NCBI GenBank assembly: GCA_013203665.1
Contig: JABMPU010000009.1
Span: 1-45,173 of the forward strand
DNA from: Armatimonadota bacterium
Lineage (GTDB): Bacteria > Cloacimonadota > Cloacimonadia > Cloacimonadales > TCS61
Length of the DNA stretch: 45,173 nt
Direction of reading: 5' to 3'
Under the pieces are notes generated by a model. It saw only the letters and a program-made list of their open reading frames with translations. It had not been told where the DNA came from and ran no database searches. Within the stretch, counting starts at the first letter, position 1. Each line of letters begins with the position of its first letter. Position numbers and translations under genes: made by a program. This document shows positions 25,502 to 34,952 of this stretch, in pieces.

Positions 25502-27352
25502 ATGATTAATAGCAGGTATGATGTAATCGTTGTTGGAGCTGGACATGCCGGCATTGAAGCTGCTCTTGCTTCTGCCAGGATGGGAGCAAGAACCCTCATA
25601 TTTGTTATTAAGATAGAAACTATTGGCAGGATGTCTTGCAATCCATCAATGGGCGGACCCGCAAAAGGTCATTTGGCTCGGGAGATAGATGCTTTGGGTG
25701 GTGAGCTGGCTCGCAGTGCAGACCTTACCGGAATTCAGTTCAGGATGTTAAATCGGAAAAAAGGACCGGCTGTCTGGGCGCCACGTTCTCAGAATGATAG
25801 AACAGAATATTCTTTAGTAATGCGACAGGCTTTGGAATCGCAAACTAATCTGATTATCAAAGAATCGATGATTGACGAAATTATACTTTCAAGAAATTCA
25901 AAGAAAGTAATTGGTGTAAAATCTCATCTGGGAGAAGAATATTTTGCTCAGAAAGTAATTCTGGCAAATGGTACATTTCTGAAAGGAAAAATTCATGTGG
26001 GAAATGTCAGTTACAGTTCGGGTCGAGCAGGTGAACTTGCTGCAATCAAACTTTCCGATTCATTGATTAAAGCAGGTTTGAAACTAGCAAGATTCAAAAC
26101 CGGAACTCCTCCTCGAGTTGATATCAGAACAATTGATCTGAAAAACCTGGATGAACAACCTGGAGATAAAAATCCGCAAGGTTTCTCGTTTTATAGGGAT
26201 ATTAAATTGCGGAATGATAGGAGTTGTTATCTTACTTTCACAAATTCAAAAACGCATCAAATCATAAAAGATAATCTTGATAAATCTGCTCTTTACGGAG
26301 GATTCATCAGCGGTGTTGGACCGAGATACTGTCCTTCGATTGAAGACAAGGTTGTGAAATTCAGTACAAAAGAGCGTCATCAGGTTTTCATTGAACCTGA
26401 GGGAATAAACACTTTTGAAGCTTATGTGAATGGAATTTCAAACAGCCTTCCACCGGATGTTCAAAGAAAAATGGTTCATTCCATCATAGGTTTGGAAGAT
26501 GCCAAAATTATGCGGTATGGTTATGCAATAGAATATGATTACATTATTCCGGACGAAATAAAACCGACCATGGAAAGCAAACAGATTCAAGGGCTTTATC
26601 TTGCCGGTCAGATTAATGGTACTTCCGGATATGAAGAAGCTGGAGCTCAAGGCATTGCAGCAGGTATTAATGCAGTTTTAGCATTGGATAAGAAAGAACC
26701 TGTAATTTTTGATCGTTCTCAATCTTATCTTGGTGTTTTACTGGATGATCTGGTTACAAAGGGGACAACCGAACCATATCGTTTGTTCACTTCCCGAGCA
26801 GAATATCGTTTGTATCTCAGGCAGGATAATGCAGACGAAAGATTGATGCCTCTCGGATATAAACTTGGATTGGTCGATGATGTTCGCTGGCAGAAATTCC
26901 AAAAAGTGAAAAGTATTTTAGAAAGAGAGATGAATTTTCTGAAAACTCATAACTCCATTTCTACTGAAAAGATTTCGCAACCGACTCGATTAATAAATGT
27001 TTTGAAACGTTCAGATATTACTTTTAATGATTTACAGAAATTCGGATATAAAATTCCTGAAGATGTGACTGTAGACATCAAAAATCGAATTAGTCTGCAG
27101 ATAAAATATGAAGGTTATCTTAAAAGGCAATTAGCAGAAATCGAGAAATTCGAGAAAGTTGAACATTCCAGAATTTCCGAAAAAATAAACTATATGAAAA
27201 TCGAATCCATTGCTTATGAAGCGAGAGAAAGATTGAGCAAGATCAAACCGATTTCTCTGGGTCAAGCTGCCCGGATTTCCGGAGTTAATCGAACTGATAT
27301 TAATGCGTTGATGGTTTATCTTAAAAAGAATGAAATATTGAAGAATAAATAA
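25502..27352 (+). CDS. mnmG: tRNA uridine-34 carboxymethylaminomethyl modification enzyme, large subunit
   Basis: MnmG (GidA) works with MnmE to build cmnm5U34 on tRNAs. The 616 residues begin with the FAD-binding motif DVIVVGAGHAGIEAALASAR (GxGxxG at 12-17). They contain GRMSCNPSMGGPAKGHLARE, the YSSGRAGE segment, FKTGTPPRVDIRTID, YLAGQINGTSGYEEAGAQGI and SRAEYRLYLRQDNADERL, and end with the C-terminal helical domain (SLGQAARISGVNRTDINALM). Length is normal. The ATG follows AAGGAAA by 6 nt. The short minus-strand frames inside it are not genes. Confidence 0.98.
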   Translation: MINSRYDVIVVGAGHAGIEAALASARMGARTLIFVIKIETIGRMSCNPSMGGPAKGHLAREIDALGGELARSADLTGIQFRMLNRKKGPAVWAPRSQNDRTEYSLVMRQALESQTNLIIKESMIDEIILSRNSKKVIGVKSHLGEEYFAQKVILANGTFLKGKIHVGNVSYSSGRAGELAAIKLSDSLIKAGLKLARFKTGTPPRVDIRTIDLKNLDEQPGDKNPQGFSFYRDIKLRNDRSCYLTFTNSKTHQIIKDNLDKSALYGGFISGVGPRYCPSIEDKVVKFSTKERHQVFIEPEGINTFEAYVNGISNSLPPDVQRKMVHSIIGLEDAKIMRYGYAIEYDYIIPDEIKPTMESKQIQGLYLAGQINGTSGYEEAGAQGIAAGINAVLALDKKEPVIFDRSQSYLGVLLDDLVTKGTTEPYRLFTSRAEYRLYLRQDNADERLMPLGYKLGLVDDVRWQKFQKVKSILEREMNFLKTHNSISTEKISQPTRLINVLKRSDITFNDLQKFGYKIPEDVTVDIKNRISLQIKYEGYLKRQLAEIEKFEKVEHSRISEKINYMKIESIAYEARERLSKIKPISLGQAARISGVNRTDINALMVYLKKNEILKNK

Positions 27353-27593
27353 TTGAAGAATGAATATCGATTAACGATTTTTGAATGATGAAGAAAAATG
27401 AATAATTGAATAATAATGAAAATGAATAACCCAAAAGCAAACTTCATCTTATCTTCTCAAATCGAAATTCCTTGTTCGATATTCTTTTTGAATCTGCGTT
27501 CCTCATTCGATATTTAAAAAGCGATGAATATAATTTATATTGGTTTCATTATTATGTTTTTTAGTCTGGAGTATAAAAAAAGAGGGGAAAATA
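27353..27593. repeat. Gap with ATATCGA/TCGATAT-rich repeat DNA
   Basis: Between mnmG and the next lipoprotein gene there is no gene. The DNA carries the words GAATATCGATTAACGA near 27361, TTGTTCGATATTC near 27472 and CATTCGATATTT near 27505. This is a recurring (A)TTCGATATT motif in both orientations, mixed with runs of GAATGA/AATAA. This looks like eroded repeat DNA. The last 20 nt hold a ribosome binding site, GAGGGG, for the next gene. Confidence 0.45.
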
Positions 27594-28400
27594 ATGAGAA
27601 AATTATTAATTAGTTTTGTTTTGTTTTGTTTGATATTAGCATTTTTCGGATGTTCTTCCAACAAGGTTTCTAAGGAAGAAAAAAAAGAAATTTCAAAAAC
27701 CACAATTTATAAACCTGAAAATGTGAAGGTTCCAAAGTGGATTTTTGAAAAATTAGAAGAAGGTGATTTCGTGATCGGAATTTCTCCCAAATCCTTTGAT
27801 TATGATAAGATGGTAGATGCCTCCAAAGGAATGGCAGCAGTTATCAAAGGCAGAAATACCGGTTCCTATTCCATTTCCAAATATGCTTCTCAGAATGCTG
27901 GTGAAGATGATGCTTATGCGGAATTTGAGCTGAATGTAAGCTCTTCAATCGAAGAAGTGAAACGAATTTATAATTCTTTAAATCTTATTGATGAAACATA
28001 TTTATATGGTTTTTTTATCGGACTTTATTCAATGAAAGAATGTGAGATTGAGAAAGCTTTTGTGAATATTTCCGAGCTGACAGAACCCGAATGGATTTCT
28101 GAGGAAGAAATGATTGTAACTGACGAAGTGATTCTCAGTAAAGCTTTTGCAACTTCGATAAACCTTGATATAGCCTGGGAAAAAGCTGCGGAAAATGCCA
28201 GGATCGAAATGGGGAAGTTTCTGGAAAAAGATGTGCAGGGTCTACTAAAAAGCACAGATGAAAAAATCGATAAATCTGTAGCTGTGGAAACCACCATAAA
28301 AACTTGTAAAATGGATATTACACGAAGCCATATTGTAGCAAATATTAAGGATGGGCTTTTCAGCTATAAAGTTTTTATTGAGATGAAAATGGAGAGATAA
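27594..28400 (+). CDS. LPP20-like lipoprotein
   Basis: A 268-residue predicted lipoprotein: MRKLLISFVLFCLILAFFGC has lipobox Cys20, followed by a lysine-rich linker. The mature part has KVPKWIFEKLEEGDFVIGIS and ends in a helix-strand module (AWEKAAENARIEMGKFLEKD, then VAVETTIKTCKMDITRSHIV). This resembles the LPP20 lipoprotein domain, in which a similar A..A..NAR helix is conserved. No enzymatic motif is seen. The ATG at 27594 is preferred over the open frame from 27540 because GAGGGG precedes it and it starts the signal peptide. The stop overlaps the kdsB start by one base (TAATG), so the two genes are coupled. Confidence 0.7.
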   Translation: MRKLLISFVLFCLILAFFGCSSNKVSKEEKKEISKTTIYKPENVKVPKWIFEKLEEGDFVIGISPKSFDYDKMVDASKGMAAVIKGRNTGSYSISKYASQNAGEDDAYAEFELNVSSSIEEVKRIYNSLNLIDETYLYGFFIGLYSMKECEIEKAFVNISELTEPEWISEEEMIVTDEVILSKAFATSINLDIAWEKAAENARIEMGKFLEKDVQGLLKSTDEKIDKSVAVETTIKTCKMDITRSHIVANIKDGLFSYKVFIEMKMER

Positions 28401-29143
28401 TGAAGGTAGTTGCCATCATTCCTGCCAGGTTTGCTTCCACCAGGTTTCCCGGAAAACCATTAGCAATGCTGGGAAATAAATCCTTAATTCAGCGAGTTTA
28501 TGATTCTGCAACTCAAACAGATTTATTTGATAAAATAATTGTAGCTACCGATGACAAACGTATTTTTGATAAAGTTGAACAGTTTGGAGGTGAAGTAGTT
28601 TTTACTTCAAAACACCCTAAAAGCGGAACAGATCGAATTGCTGAGGTATGTAAAAATCTTGAAGCAGAAATCATTATCAATATTCAGGGAGATGAACCGT
28701 TCATTTCAAAGAAGCCTTTGCAAAAGCTTATTTCTGCATTTGATGAACCAATAGTTCAGGTTGCTTCTTTGATGCACAAATTAATGGAAGAAATTGAGAA
28801 TCCCAATATTGTGAAAGTAGTTTGTGATAATAATAATTTTGCTTTATATTTTTCCCGTTCTCCCATCCCATTCATCCGCACCCCGCACCCCGCACCTCGC
28901 AATCCGCAACCCGAATTCTTCAAACACATCGGAGTTTATGCTTTCCGAAGAGAAGCTTTATTTAAGTTTATCCAATTACCAATTGGAAAGTTGGAACAGA
29001 TTGAAAAACTTGAGCAACTGCGATTGCTGGAAAATGGTATCAAAATAAAAATGGTTGAAACTTCTTACCAGGGAATTGGAATTGATACTCCTGAAGATTT
29101 GAAAAAGGCTGAATTAATTCTGCAAAAAGCAAATTCTAAATAA
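28400..29143 (+). CDS. kdsB: 3-deoxy-manno-octulosonate cytidylyltransferase (CMP-Kdo synthetase)
   Basis: Activates Kdo for lipopolysaccharide core synthesis, so the organism makes Kdo-containing LPS. The 247-residue product has VVAIIPARFASTRFPGKPLA, ATDDKRIFDKVEQFGGEVVFTS, IINIQGDEPFISKKPL and HIGVYAFRREALFKF. Between LYFSRSPIPFIR and FFKHIGVY lies an in-frame proline-rich insert, RTPHPAPRNPQP, encoded by CCGCACC-type heptads (28876-28910) with far higher GC than the rest. The insert falls in a loop that varies in length in the family, so the enzyme is probably active. The start overlaps the preceding lipoprotein gene. Confidence 0.95.
   Translation: MKVVAIIPARFASTRFPGKPLAMLGNKSLIQRVYDSATQTDLFDKIIVATDDKRIFDKVEQFGGEVVFTSKHPKSGTDRIAEVCKNLEAEIIINIQGDEPFISKKPLQKLISAFDEPIVQVASLMHKLMEEIENPNIVKVVCDNNNFALYFSRSPIPFIRTPHPAPRNPQPEFFKHIGVYAFRREALFKFIQLPIGKLEQIEKLEQLRLLENGIKIKMVETSYQGIGIDTPEDLKKAELILQKANSK
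28876..28910 (+). repeat. Five-copy heptad repeat inside kdsB
   Basis: CCGCACC three times in a row (28876-28896), then TCGCAAT and CCGCAAC, followed by a partial CCGAATT. The array is in frame with kdsB and encodes the proline-rich insert. Its GC content is far above that of the AT-rich flanks, which marks it as a foreign or expanded element. Confidence 0.85.
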
Positions 29144-29168
29144 TTATTTACTACTTTATTTCTAGAAA

Positions 29169-29213
29169 AACCTTGCGAAAGAGTTTGAACTTTCGCAAGG
29201 TTATCTTTTTTTT
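29169..29213. terminator. Bidirectional terminator between kdsB and TonB receptor
   Basis: AACCTTGCGAAAG (29169-29181) pairs perfectly over 13 bp with CTTTCGCAAGGTT (29190-29202) around an 8-nt loop. It is followed on the plus strand by ATCTTTTTTTTT, and preceded by an A-run that gives a weaker U-tract on the minus strand. It sits exactly between the convergent kdsB and receptor stops. Confidence 0.9.
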
Positions 29214-32181
29214 AGAACTTAATTTCTGTTGTAATAAATATATTGAAAAGCGGTGAAGGACTCACGTAAGGATAGTAAGCATCATAATGCGGATCAGTTT
29301 CAGTCCCATCTAAAGATCTGCCATATAATTTGGAAATATAAGCTCTTGTATAATTGTCTTTGCGATTGAACAGGTTATTCAGATTAATTCGAATTAAGGC
29401 TTCTTTCTTTCCAATATAAAATTTGTAGGATAATGAACCATTAAACTCTAAGAAATATGGCAGTTTAGAACTGGAAATAATGTATTCTTTATCATAATCA
29501 CCATCACCACTGTAAATTTGTATATAATTACCGAATTCATCTAAAATGTAATCTCCGGTTCCATCAGGATTGGATACAAATTCATGTTCTCCATCAGAAT
29601 TAAAATCGCCATCTGCATCATAGAAATAGATTTCTTTGATGTATTCATTTGTGTAAGTTCCATAATATTCATCCCACCATTTTGCAGCCAGACCGATTCT
29701 CAGATTTCCATCTAAAGGTAAACCGTAGAATGTATATCCAATATTTCCGTTTGCCATTTTTTCGGGAGAATAGGGAACAACTTTTCCGATTACATCTTCA
29801 GCATCTTCATAAAAAATCTGTTGTATATTCATTTTTTGCCAGCGATTTTTAGAAAATGTGGCTGAACCGCTAAAATCAAAATTCATATATTTAGCGGTTA
29901 AACCGAGTTCCAATCCCTGATGCCTGGCAATTCCTGCATTTACTGTTTTGCTCTCACCATGTGAATCTTGAATTGATTCGATTTTGTCTGTATAATCTGT
30001 GAAGTAGTAGTTTGCATTTGCACTTAAATTAGAGTTTTGAAAACCAATTCCGAATTCTTTTGTCTCTGTCTGTTCCGGTACTAATTTTATTTCTTCTCCA
30101 TCATCGAGGATTTGGTTAACTCCGGGTCCATCTGTTCTATCGTACCAATTCAGGACTCTGGGTTCTTTGTAAGCAATCGAGTAATTTGCAATAAGATTGA
30201 TTTTATCTGTTAGATTGTAATTTAGTCCGCACTTGGGAGAGAAGAATTCGAATGTTCGTTTGTAATCATCATCATCGAACCGTTTGACTTCGATCCAGGT
30301 AGAATCCTCCGGATTGAATACGATTTCTGTAATATCTTTGGTTTGATAGAACGAAATATCTGTTAATTCCCCTTTCAGGAAATCGAAAGCATAAATGGGA
30401 TTTTCTTCAACTTTGGAATGATAATTAGCAAATTGTCCGTCGAGCATGATATTCAGGTTTTTTATTGGCTTGATTTGGGTCCTTAGAAAAACGGAAAGAT
30501 TTGTTACTGTAGATGAATAATCGTATCTGCGTTGTGTTTCCGGATAGACACCCATTGTGGAAAAATTACCTAAACTATCCGGATCATTAAGATCAAGATG
30601 TCGAAATTTATTTGATTCTGCATAATGGTCTGCATTCCATCTGCGGATTTCACCACCAAAAAGAATATTTAACATTTTACTGAATTCATGTTGATAATAA
30701 GTGTTTAGTCCGAATTGTTTGTGGTCATTATTGCTGGTATTTTTCCAACTATGAGTACCATCTCCTGTAACCATATTCGTACCAGCGGGAATTCGCACAC
30801 TATCTCCCGGAGCATAAGTAAAATATTTATTGTCTGGATTATAGCCTTCTAATATCTCACCGGTCAGCTCATAAACGAATCTGGCATGTTTACCAAAACG
30901 TTTACCTTCGGAATATGCATCTAAAATATCTTTATAGTATATTTCTCCTGTTTCAATGTCGAATAAACCATTATTCAGATAACCTCCACCTCCATTGCCA
31001 CGAGTAGCAAATACATTTGTAACCAGAGATTGATGATTGGAAAGGAGCCATTTATCTCGAATGGAAAACTGCGGTTTCACATAATGATTTTCCTGCCATA
31101 GATGTTTGGTTGGATTGAATTCTCTACCCAGGAATTTCGCAAGTTCAATATCTGAATTACTTCTTGCCTGTAGATGCTCTTGAGGTGCAATGATAAAGCT
31201 GGTATTCACTTTATGAGCAGCAAATTTGTTTTCTGTTTCAAAGCCGAAAGAGTATCCATCATAAACTGTACCGACCACATAAGAATCTCCGTATTTCCGC
31301 TCTGCAGTAGCGCTGAAATTGAATTTGCCATCAAATAGATCACCGGATTCATATCGAAGTAAAACATTAAAATTCACCGGATCATAATCCTGCATTCCAC
31401 CTTTTCCATCTGCTACTTTTCCATCAGTTGTGTAATATCCGCCGGAAGTTCGCAGAGTGAAATTCCTGTTTTCAGCAGAACCGACTGTCTCGATATTAAC
31501 CGAGCCACCTAAAGCACCGGAACCATACAAAGATGAACCTGCTCCTCTCTGAACCTGTATGGATTTTATGTTTGATGAAAGTCCGGTCCAATTTGACCAG
31601 TAAACCACCTGGCTTTCAGGGTCATTAACAGGAATTCCATTTATCAGAATCTGAATTTTTTCTGCATCAAATCCGCGAATTGTTATACCGGATTCACCCA
31701 GACCGGAACTGCAGGAAAATAATCCCGGAACTCCATCCAATAATAATGGAATATCTTCGGTAGTGTATTTCTCAGAAATAATCTCTTCATCTAAATTTGT
31801 GAAAGCAATTGGTGTTTCCCTGGTTACAGCTCGGTTACCTGTTATACTGATTCCCTCCATTTTAATAGCTTGAATTCCCAAAAAGAAATTGATTTTTGAG
31901 GTAAGATCAGATTCTACTTCAACTTCTTGCATCTGCTTTTCAAAACCAATGAAATTAGCATGCAGTTTGTGAATTCCGACCGGAACATTTTTCAGAATGA
32001 AACTGCCATTCTCTTTAGTATAAGTTCCAAATTCAGAACTGATATAAACAGAAGCTCCTTCCAGGGGTTCATTCGTTTCTCCAATGGTAACTTTACCTGC
32101 GATATTACCGGTTTCTACTGCAAATAATGCTGCTGCAACGACTGTGAAAAAAATCATGAAAAAAATGTAATTTTTTCTCAT
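29212..32181 (-). CDS. TonB-dependent outer-membrane receptor
   Basis: A 989-residue receptor: signal peptide (1-21, FMIFFTVVAAALFAVE), a CarboxypepD_reg-like domain (about 24-100, GNIAGKVTIGETNEPLEGAS), a plug (about 120-235, with TTEDIPLLLDGVPGLFS, ITIRGFDAEKIQILINGIPV and GAGSSLYGSGALGGSVNIET) and a 22-strand-type barrel ending TTEIKF. Family is certain. The ligand is not evident from sequence. It lies downstream of nrdJ on the same strand, so a link to cobalamin supply is conceivable but unproven. CGGAGG precedes the ATG. Confidence 0.95.
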   Translation of the reverse strand: MRKNYIFFMIFFTVVAAALFAVETGNIAGKVTIGETNEPLEGASVYISSEFGTYTKENGSFILKNVPVGIHKLHANFIGFEKQMQEVEVESDLTSKINFFLGIQAIKMEGISITGNRAVTRETPIAFTNLDEEIISEKYTTEDIPLLLDGVPGLFSCSSGLGESGITIRGFDAEKIQILINGIPVNDPESQVVYWSNWTGLSSNIKSIQVQRGAGSSLYGSGALGGSVNIETVGSAENRNFTLRTSGGYYTTDGKVADGKGGMQDYDPVNFNVLLRYESGDLFDGKFNFSATAERKYGDSYVVGTVYDGYSFGFETENKFAAHKVNTSFIIAPQEHLQARSNSDIELAKFLGREFNPTKHLWQENHYVKPQFSIRDKWLLSNHQSLVTNVFATRGNGGGGYLNNGLFDIETGEIYYKDILDAYSEGKRFGKHARFVYELTGEILEGYNPDNKYFTYAPGDSVRIPAGTNMVTGDGTHSWKNTSNNDHKQFGLNTYYQHEFSKMLNILFGGEIRRWNADHYAESNKFRHLDLNDPDSLGNFSTMGVYPETQRRYDYSSTVTNLSVFLRTQIKPIKNLNIMLDGQFANYHSKVEENPIYAFDFLKGELTDISFYQTKDITEIVFNPEDSTWIEVKRFDDDDYKRTFEFFSPKCGLNYNLTDKINLIANYSIAYKEPRVLNWYDRTDGPGVNQILDDGEEIKLVPEQTETKEFGIGFQNSNLSANANYYFTDYTDKIESIQDSHGESKTVNAGIARHQGLELGLTAKYMNFDFSGSATFSKNRWQKMNIQQIFYEDAEDVIGKVVPYSPEKMANGNIGYTFYGLPLDGNLRIGLAAKWWDEYYGTYTNEYIKEIYFYDADGDFNSDGEHEFVSNPDGTGDYILDEFGNYIQIYSGDGDYDKEYIISSSKLPYFLEFNGSLSYKFYIGKKEALIRINLNNLFNRKDNYTRAYISKLYGRSLDGTETDPHYDAYYPYVSPSPLFNIFITTEIKF

Positions 32182-32280
32182 ACTTATCCTCCGTTATTTC
32201 TTATTTTTTAAAAGTTAAAAATCATATTAAGAGAAGAGTTTTTTCTTTATGATAATGTCAAGATTAAAAAAATGGGTTGT

Positions 32281-32334
32281 AACTTTGAAAAAGTTTAAAT
32301 GGAGGAATTCTTACTTGTAAACTTTTTCAAAGTT
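32281..32334 (-). terminator. 17-bp stem hairpin downstream of nrdJ
   Basis: AACTTTGAAAAAGTTTA (32281-32297) is perfectly complementary to TAAACTTTTTCAAAGTT (32318-32334) with a 20-nt loop. In the minus direction it follows the nrdJ stop by about 45 nt, and seven T residues come about 8 nt after the stem, so it may terminate nrdJ. Its sequence is related to the hairpins at 25376-25423 and 29169-29202, so it may instead be a copy of a repeat family. A small palindrome, CGAAGCTTCG, lies at 32344-32353. Confidence 0.5.
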
Positions 32335-32379
32335 CTTTCTATGCGAAGCTTCGGAAAGTGCAATATTATCCAAAGCTTA

Positions 32380-34614
32380 TCAGCACTTAGACCAGCCGCA
32401 GGAATTACATTTCAGACATCCTTCACTATGTTCGATCTGGCAGCCGCAATCCGGGCAAATACCGCTTGCTCTGTATCTTTTTTTTGTGGGTGGAATTTCC
32501 GTGTTCAATTCTTTATTTGGATTTTGATTATTTATTTGCAGAAAGCTTTCCAGAGATTTGGCGATTCCATCTGAACAGGAAGTGATCATCTCACCTTTGT
32601 GCCACATGGGAGAAGGGCAGCGAATTCCTTTTAACTGCCGAATAATGGAATCGATCTTAACATTGGAACGCAAACACAAAGAGACCAATCTACCGATTGC
32701 TTCCAATTGAGCTGAAGCACAACCACCTACTTTTCCCATTTGCGTGAAAACCTCACATGCACCGATTTCATCAGAATTTGTAGTAACGTAAAGATGTCCG
32801 CAGCCAGTTTCGATTTTTTGTGTGATGCCATTGGTTATATGCGGTCTCTTGCGCGGACTGACCTTTAATTTATCTTCTTCCGAAACTTTGCTGCCGACAT
32901 TAAGAACCTGGTTTTCGCGGCTGCCGTCTCGATAGACAGTTACGCCTTTACAACCCAGTTCATAAGCTAATTCAAAGGACATCCTGATATCTTCTCTGGT
33001 TGCATCTCTTTTGAAATTTATCGTTTTGGAAACTGCATTATCAGTATATTTTTGAAAAGCTGCCTGCATCCTGATGTGCCATTCCGGTTTGATATCGTGA
33101 GAAGTAACAAAGATTTTTTTCAGCTCTTCAGGTATTTCTTTCAGATGGGAAATGCTTCCGGTTTCAGATACTTTTTCCATCAAATCCTGGGAATATAAAC
33201 CAGCATCACGAACTGTTTTTTCAAAGATAGGATTCACATAAAGGAGTTTTTCTCCATCCATCACATTTTTGATGTAAACCAGGGAAAATTGAGGTTCGAT
33301 TCCACTGGAAGTATCTGCGATCATACTTATTGTGCCGGTTGGAGCGATAGTAGTTGTAGTTGCGTTTCGCATTCCGTTTTTAGCAATTTTATCTGAAAGT
33401 TCCTTCCAATCCAGTTTTTTATTATTCCTTTTCAATTTTCTTTTATCATAAATGCTGCCTTTGAAATTCGGGAAACTTTCATACTTTTGAGCTAATTCCA
33501 TGGATTTTTGTTTGGAATGAAAATCGATAAATTCCATAATTTCTTCAGCAAGTTCCACAGCAGCATCACAATCATACGGAATTTGGAGCATAAACAATAA
33601 ATCTGCCCAACCCATCAAACCCAAGCCGATCTTCCGATTTGCTTTCACCATTCTTTCGATTTCCGGAAGCGGAAATTTGGATTGATTGATTACATCATCC
33701 AGAAATTCCACACTGTCTTGTACTACTTTTTTAAGAAGTGTCCAATTGATTTTTTCCTGCTTTATCATTGCAGCTAAATTCAATGATCCCAGGTTACAAG
33801 CTTCATTTGGAAGCAGCGGCTGTTCGCCACATGGGTTACTACTTTCAATTCTTCCAACCTGAGGAGTGGGATTAAATTTGTTTATTCGGTCTAAGAAAAT
33901 AATGCCGGGTTCACCATTTTTATGAGCCATTTCCACGATTAGAATAAAAACATCTCTTGCTTTTAATTTTTGTGTAACTTTTTTTGTATGAGGAGAAATC
34001 AGTTCGTATTCATCATCAAGATAAACAGCTTTCATGAAATCTTCAGTAATGCCAACGCTAATATTGAAATTTGTCAATTCGGTAGGATCTTCTTTGCAGG
34101 TTATAAACTCCAGAATCTGGGGATGGTCAACATTCAGAATCGCCATATTTGCACCGCGTCTTGTTCCACCTTGTTTCACAGCATCTGTGGCAGCATTGAA
34201 AGCTTTTAAAAAAGTGATTGGTCCACTGGAAACGCCATTTGTGCTTCTAACTCGCGAATTTTTTTCCCGCAAGTTGCTGAAGCTGAAACCGGTTCCACCG
34301 CCACTTTTATGTATCAGGGCTGCATTTTTAATACTATTGAAAATGCTTTCCATACTGTCTTCGATTGGCAGCACAAAACAAGCGGAAAGTTGCTGCAGGT
34401 CATTACCTGCGTTCATTAAAGTGGGGGAATTGGGTAGAAAATAACAGGAATCCATCAATTTGAAATATCTTTTTTCCTTTTCAGGATCTCCATTACTGAT
34501 ATTTTTAGCCACCCTAGAAATCATTTTATTCCAGTTTTCAACCGGTTTTCCATATTCATCTTGTTGGAAATATCTCCGTTCCAAAACTCTTTTTGCATTT
34601 TCTGATAATTTCAT
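32380..34614 (-). CDS. nrdJ: Adenosylcobalamin-dependent (class II) ribonucleotide reductase
   Basis: Reduces ribonucleotides to deoxyribonucleotides by a B12-derived radical, independent of oxygen. The 744 residues show SACFVLPIEDSMESIF, KSGGGTGFSFSNLR, GGTRRGANMAILNVDHP, the active-site NPCGEQPLLPNEACNLGSLNL and TTTIAPTGTISMIADTSSGI. The C-terminus has a zinc-ribbon-like cysteine set (CPDCGC, CLKCNSC) typical of NrdJ. The ATG at 34612-34614 is chosen because GGAG lies 7-8 nt upstream; a TTG at 34632 is the only earlier option. The neighbouring operon encodes the class III system. Confidence 0.96.
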   Translation of the reverse strand: MKLSENAKRVLERRYFQQDEYGKPVENWNKMISRVAKNISNGDPEKEKRYFKLMDSCYFLPNSPTLMNAGNDLQQLSACFVLPIEDSMESIFNSIKNAALIHKSGGGTGFSFSNLREKNSRVRSTNGVSSGPITFLKAFNAATDAVKQGGTRRGANMAILNVDHPQILEFITCKEDPTELTNFNISVGITEDFMKAVYLDDEYELISPHTKKVTQKLKARDVFILIVEMAHKNGEPGIIFLDRINKFNPTPQVGRIESSNPCGEQPLLPNEACNLGSLNLAAMIKQEKINWTLLKKVVQDSVEFLDDVINQSKFPLPEIERMVKANRKIGLGLMGWADLLFMLQIPYDCDAAVELAEEIMEFIDFHSKQKSMELAQKYESFPNFKGSIYDKRKLKRNNKKLDWKELSDKIAKNGMRNATTTTIAPTGTISMIADTSSGIEPQFSLVYIKNVMDGEKLLYVNPIFEKTVRDAGLYSQDLMEKVSETGSISHLKEIPEELKKIFVTSHDIKPEWHIRMQAAFQKYTDNAVSKTINFKRDATREDIRMSFELAYELGCKGVTVYRDGSRENQVLNVGSKVSEEDKLKVSPRKRPHITNGITQKIETGCGHLYVTTNSDEIGACEVFTQMGKVGGCASAQLEAIGRLVSLCLRSNVKIDSIIRQLKGIRCPSPMWHKGEMITSCSDGIAKSLESFLQINNQNPNKELNTEIPPTKKRYRASGICPDCGCQIEHSEGCLKCNSCGWSKC

Positions 34615-34952
34615 CAAAATCTCCAAATTCAAATTATGTTAATGCTCATAACTTCTATCAATTCAATATATTATGACAAACTTTAAGACAACTGAATTGC
34701 TATCTCTATAAAGCAAAAAACTTATAAATAACAAATGGTGTCAAGACGGATTTTATTAGAATTCAGGTAATATTTTTTAGATTGTTTTATTAAAAGGACT
34801 TATAAAGAAAATAAAAAAATGATAAGAGTTTACTCTAAAAATTTGAGGTTTGAAGTAAGTAGAAAATCTTTCAAATATTTGGAAACCGATGAAGCGGTTA
34901 GAATTTACTGTCTTCTTATTAACCACCATCTTAAGTTGTTGGTTAATGAAAC
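34615..34952. other. nrdJ upstream region with small hairpins, no gene
   Basis: The gap upstream of nrdJ holds no convincing gene; the plus-strand frame over 34819-35031 looks accidental because it consists of hairpin sequence. Seen are a minus-strand TTGACA (34739-34744) 125 nt before nrdJ, and three hairpins. These are AGAG-TTTA-CTCT (34825-34836), AACCG/CGGTT (34884-34899) and ATTAACCA/TGGTTAAT (34918-34947). I looked for a B12-box and an NrdR box and did not find either. Confidence 0.5.
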
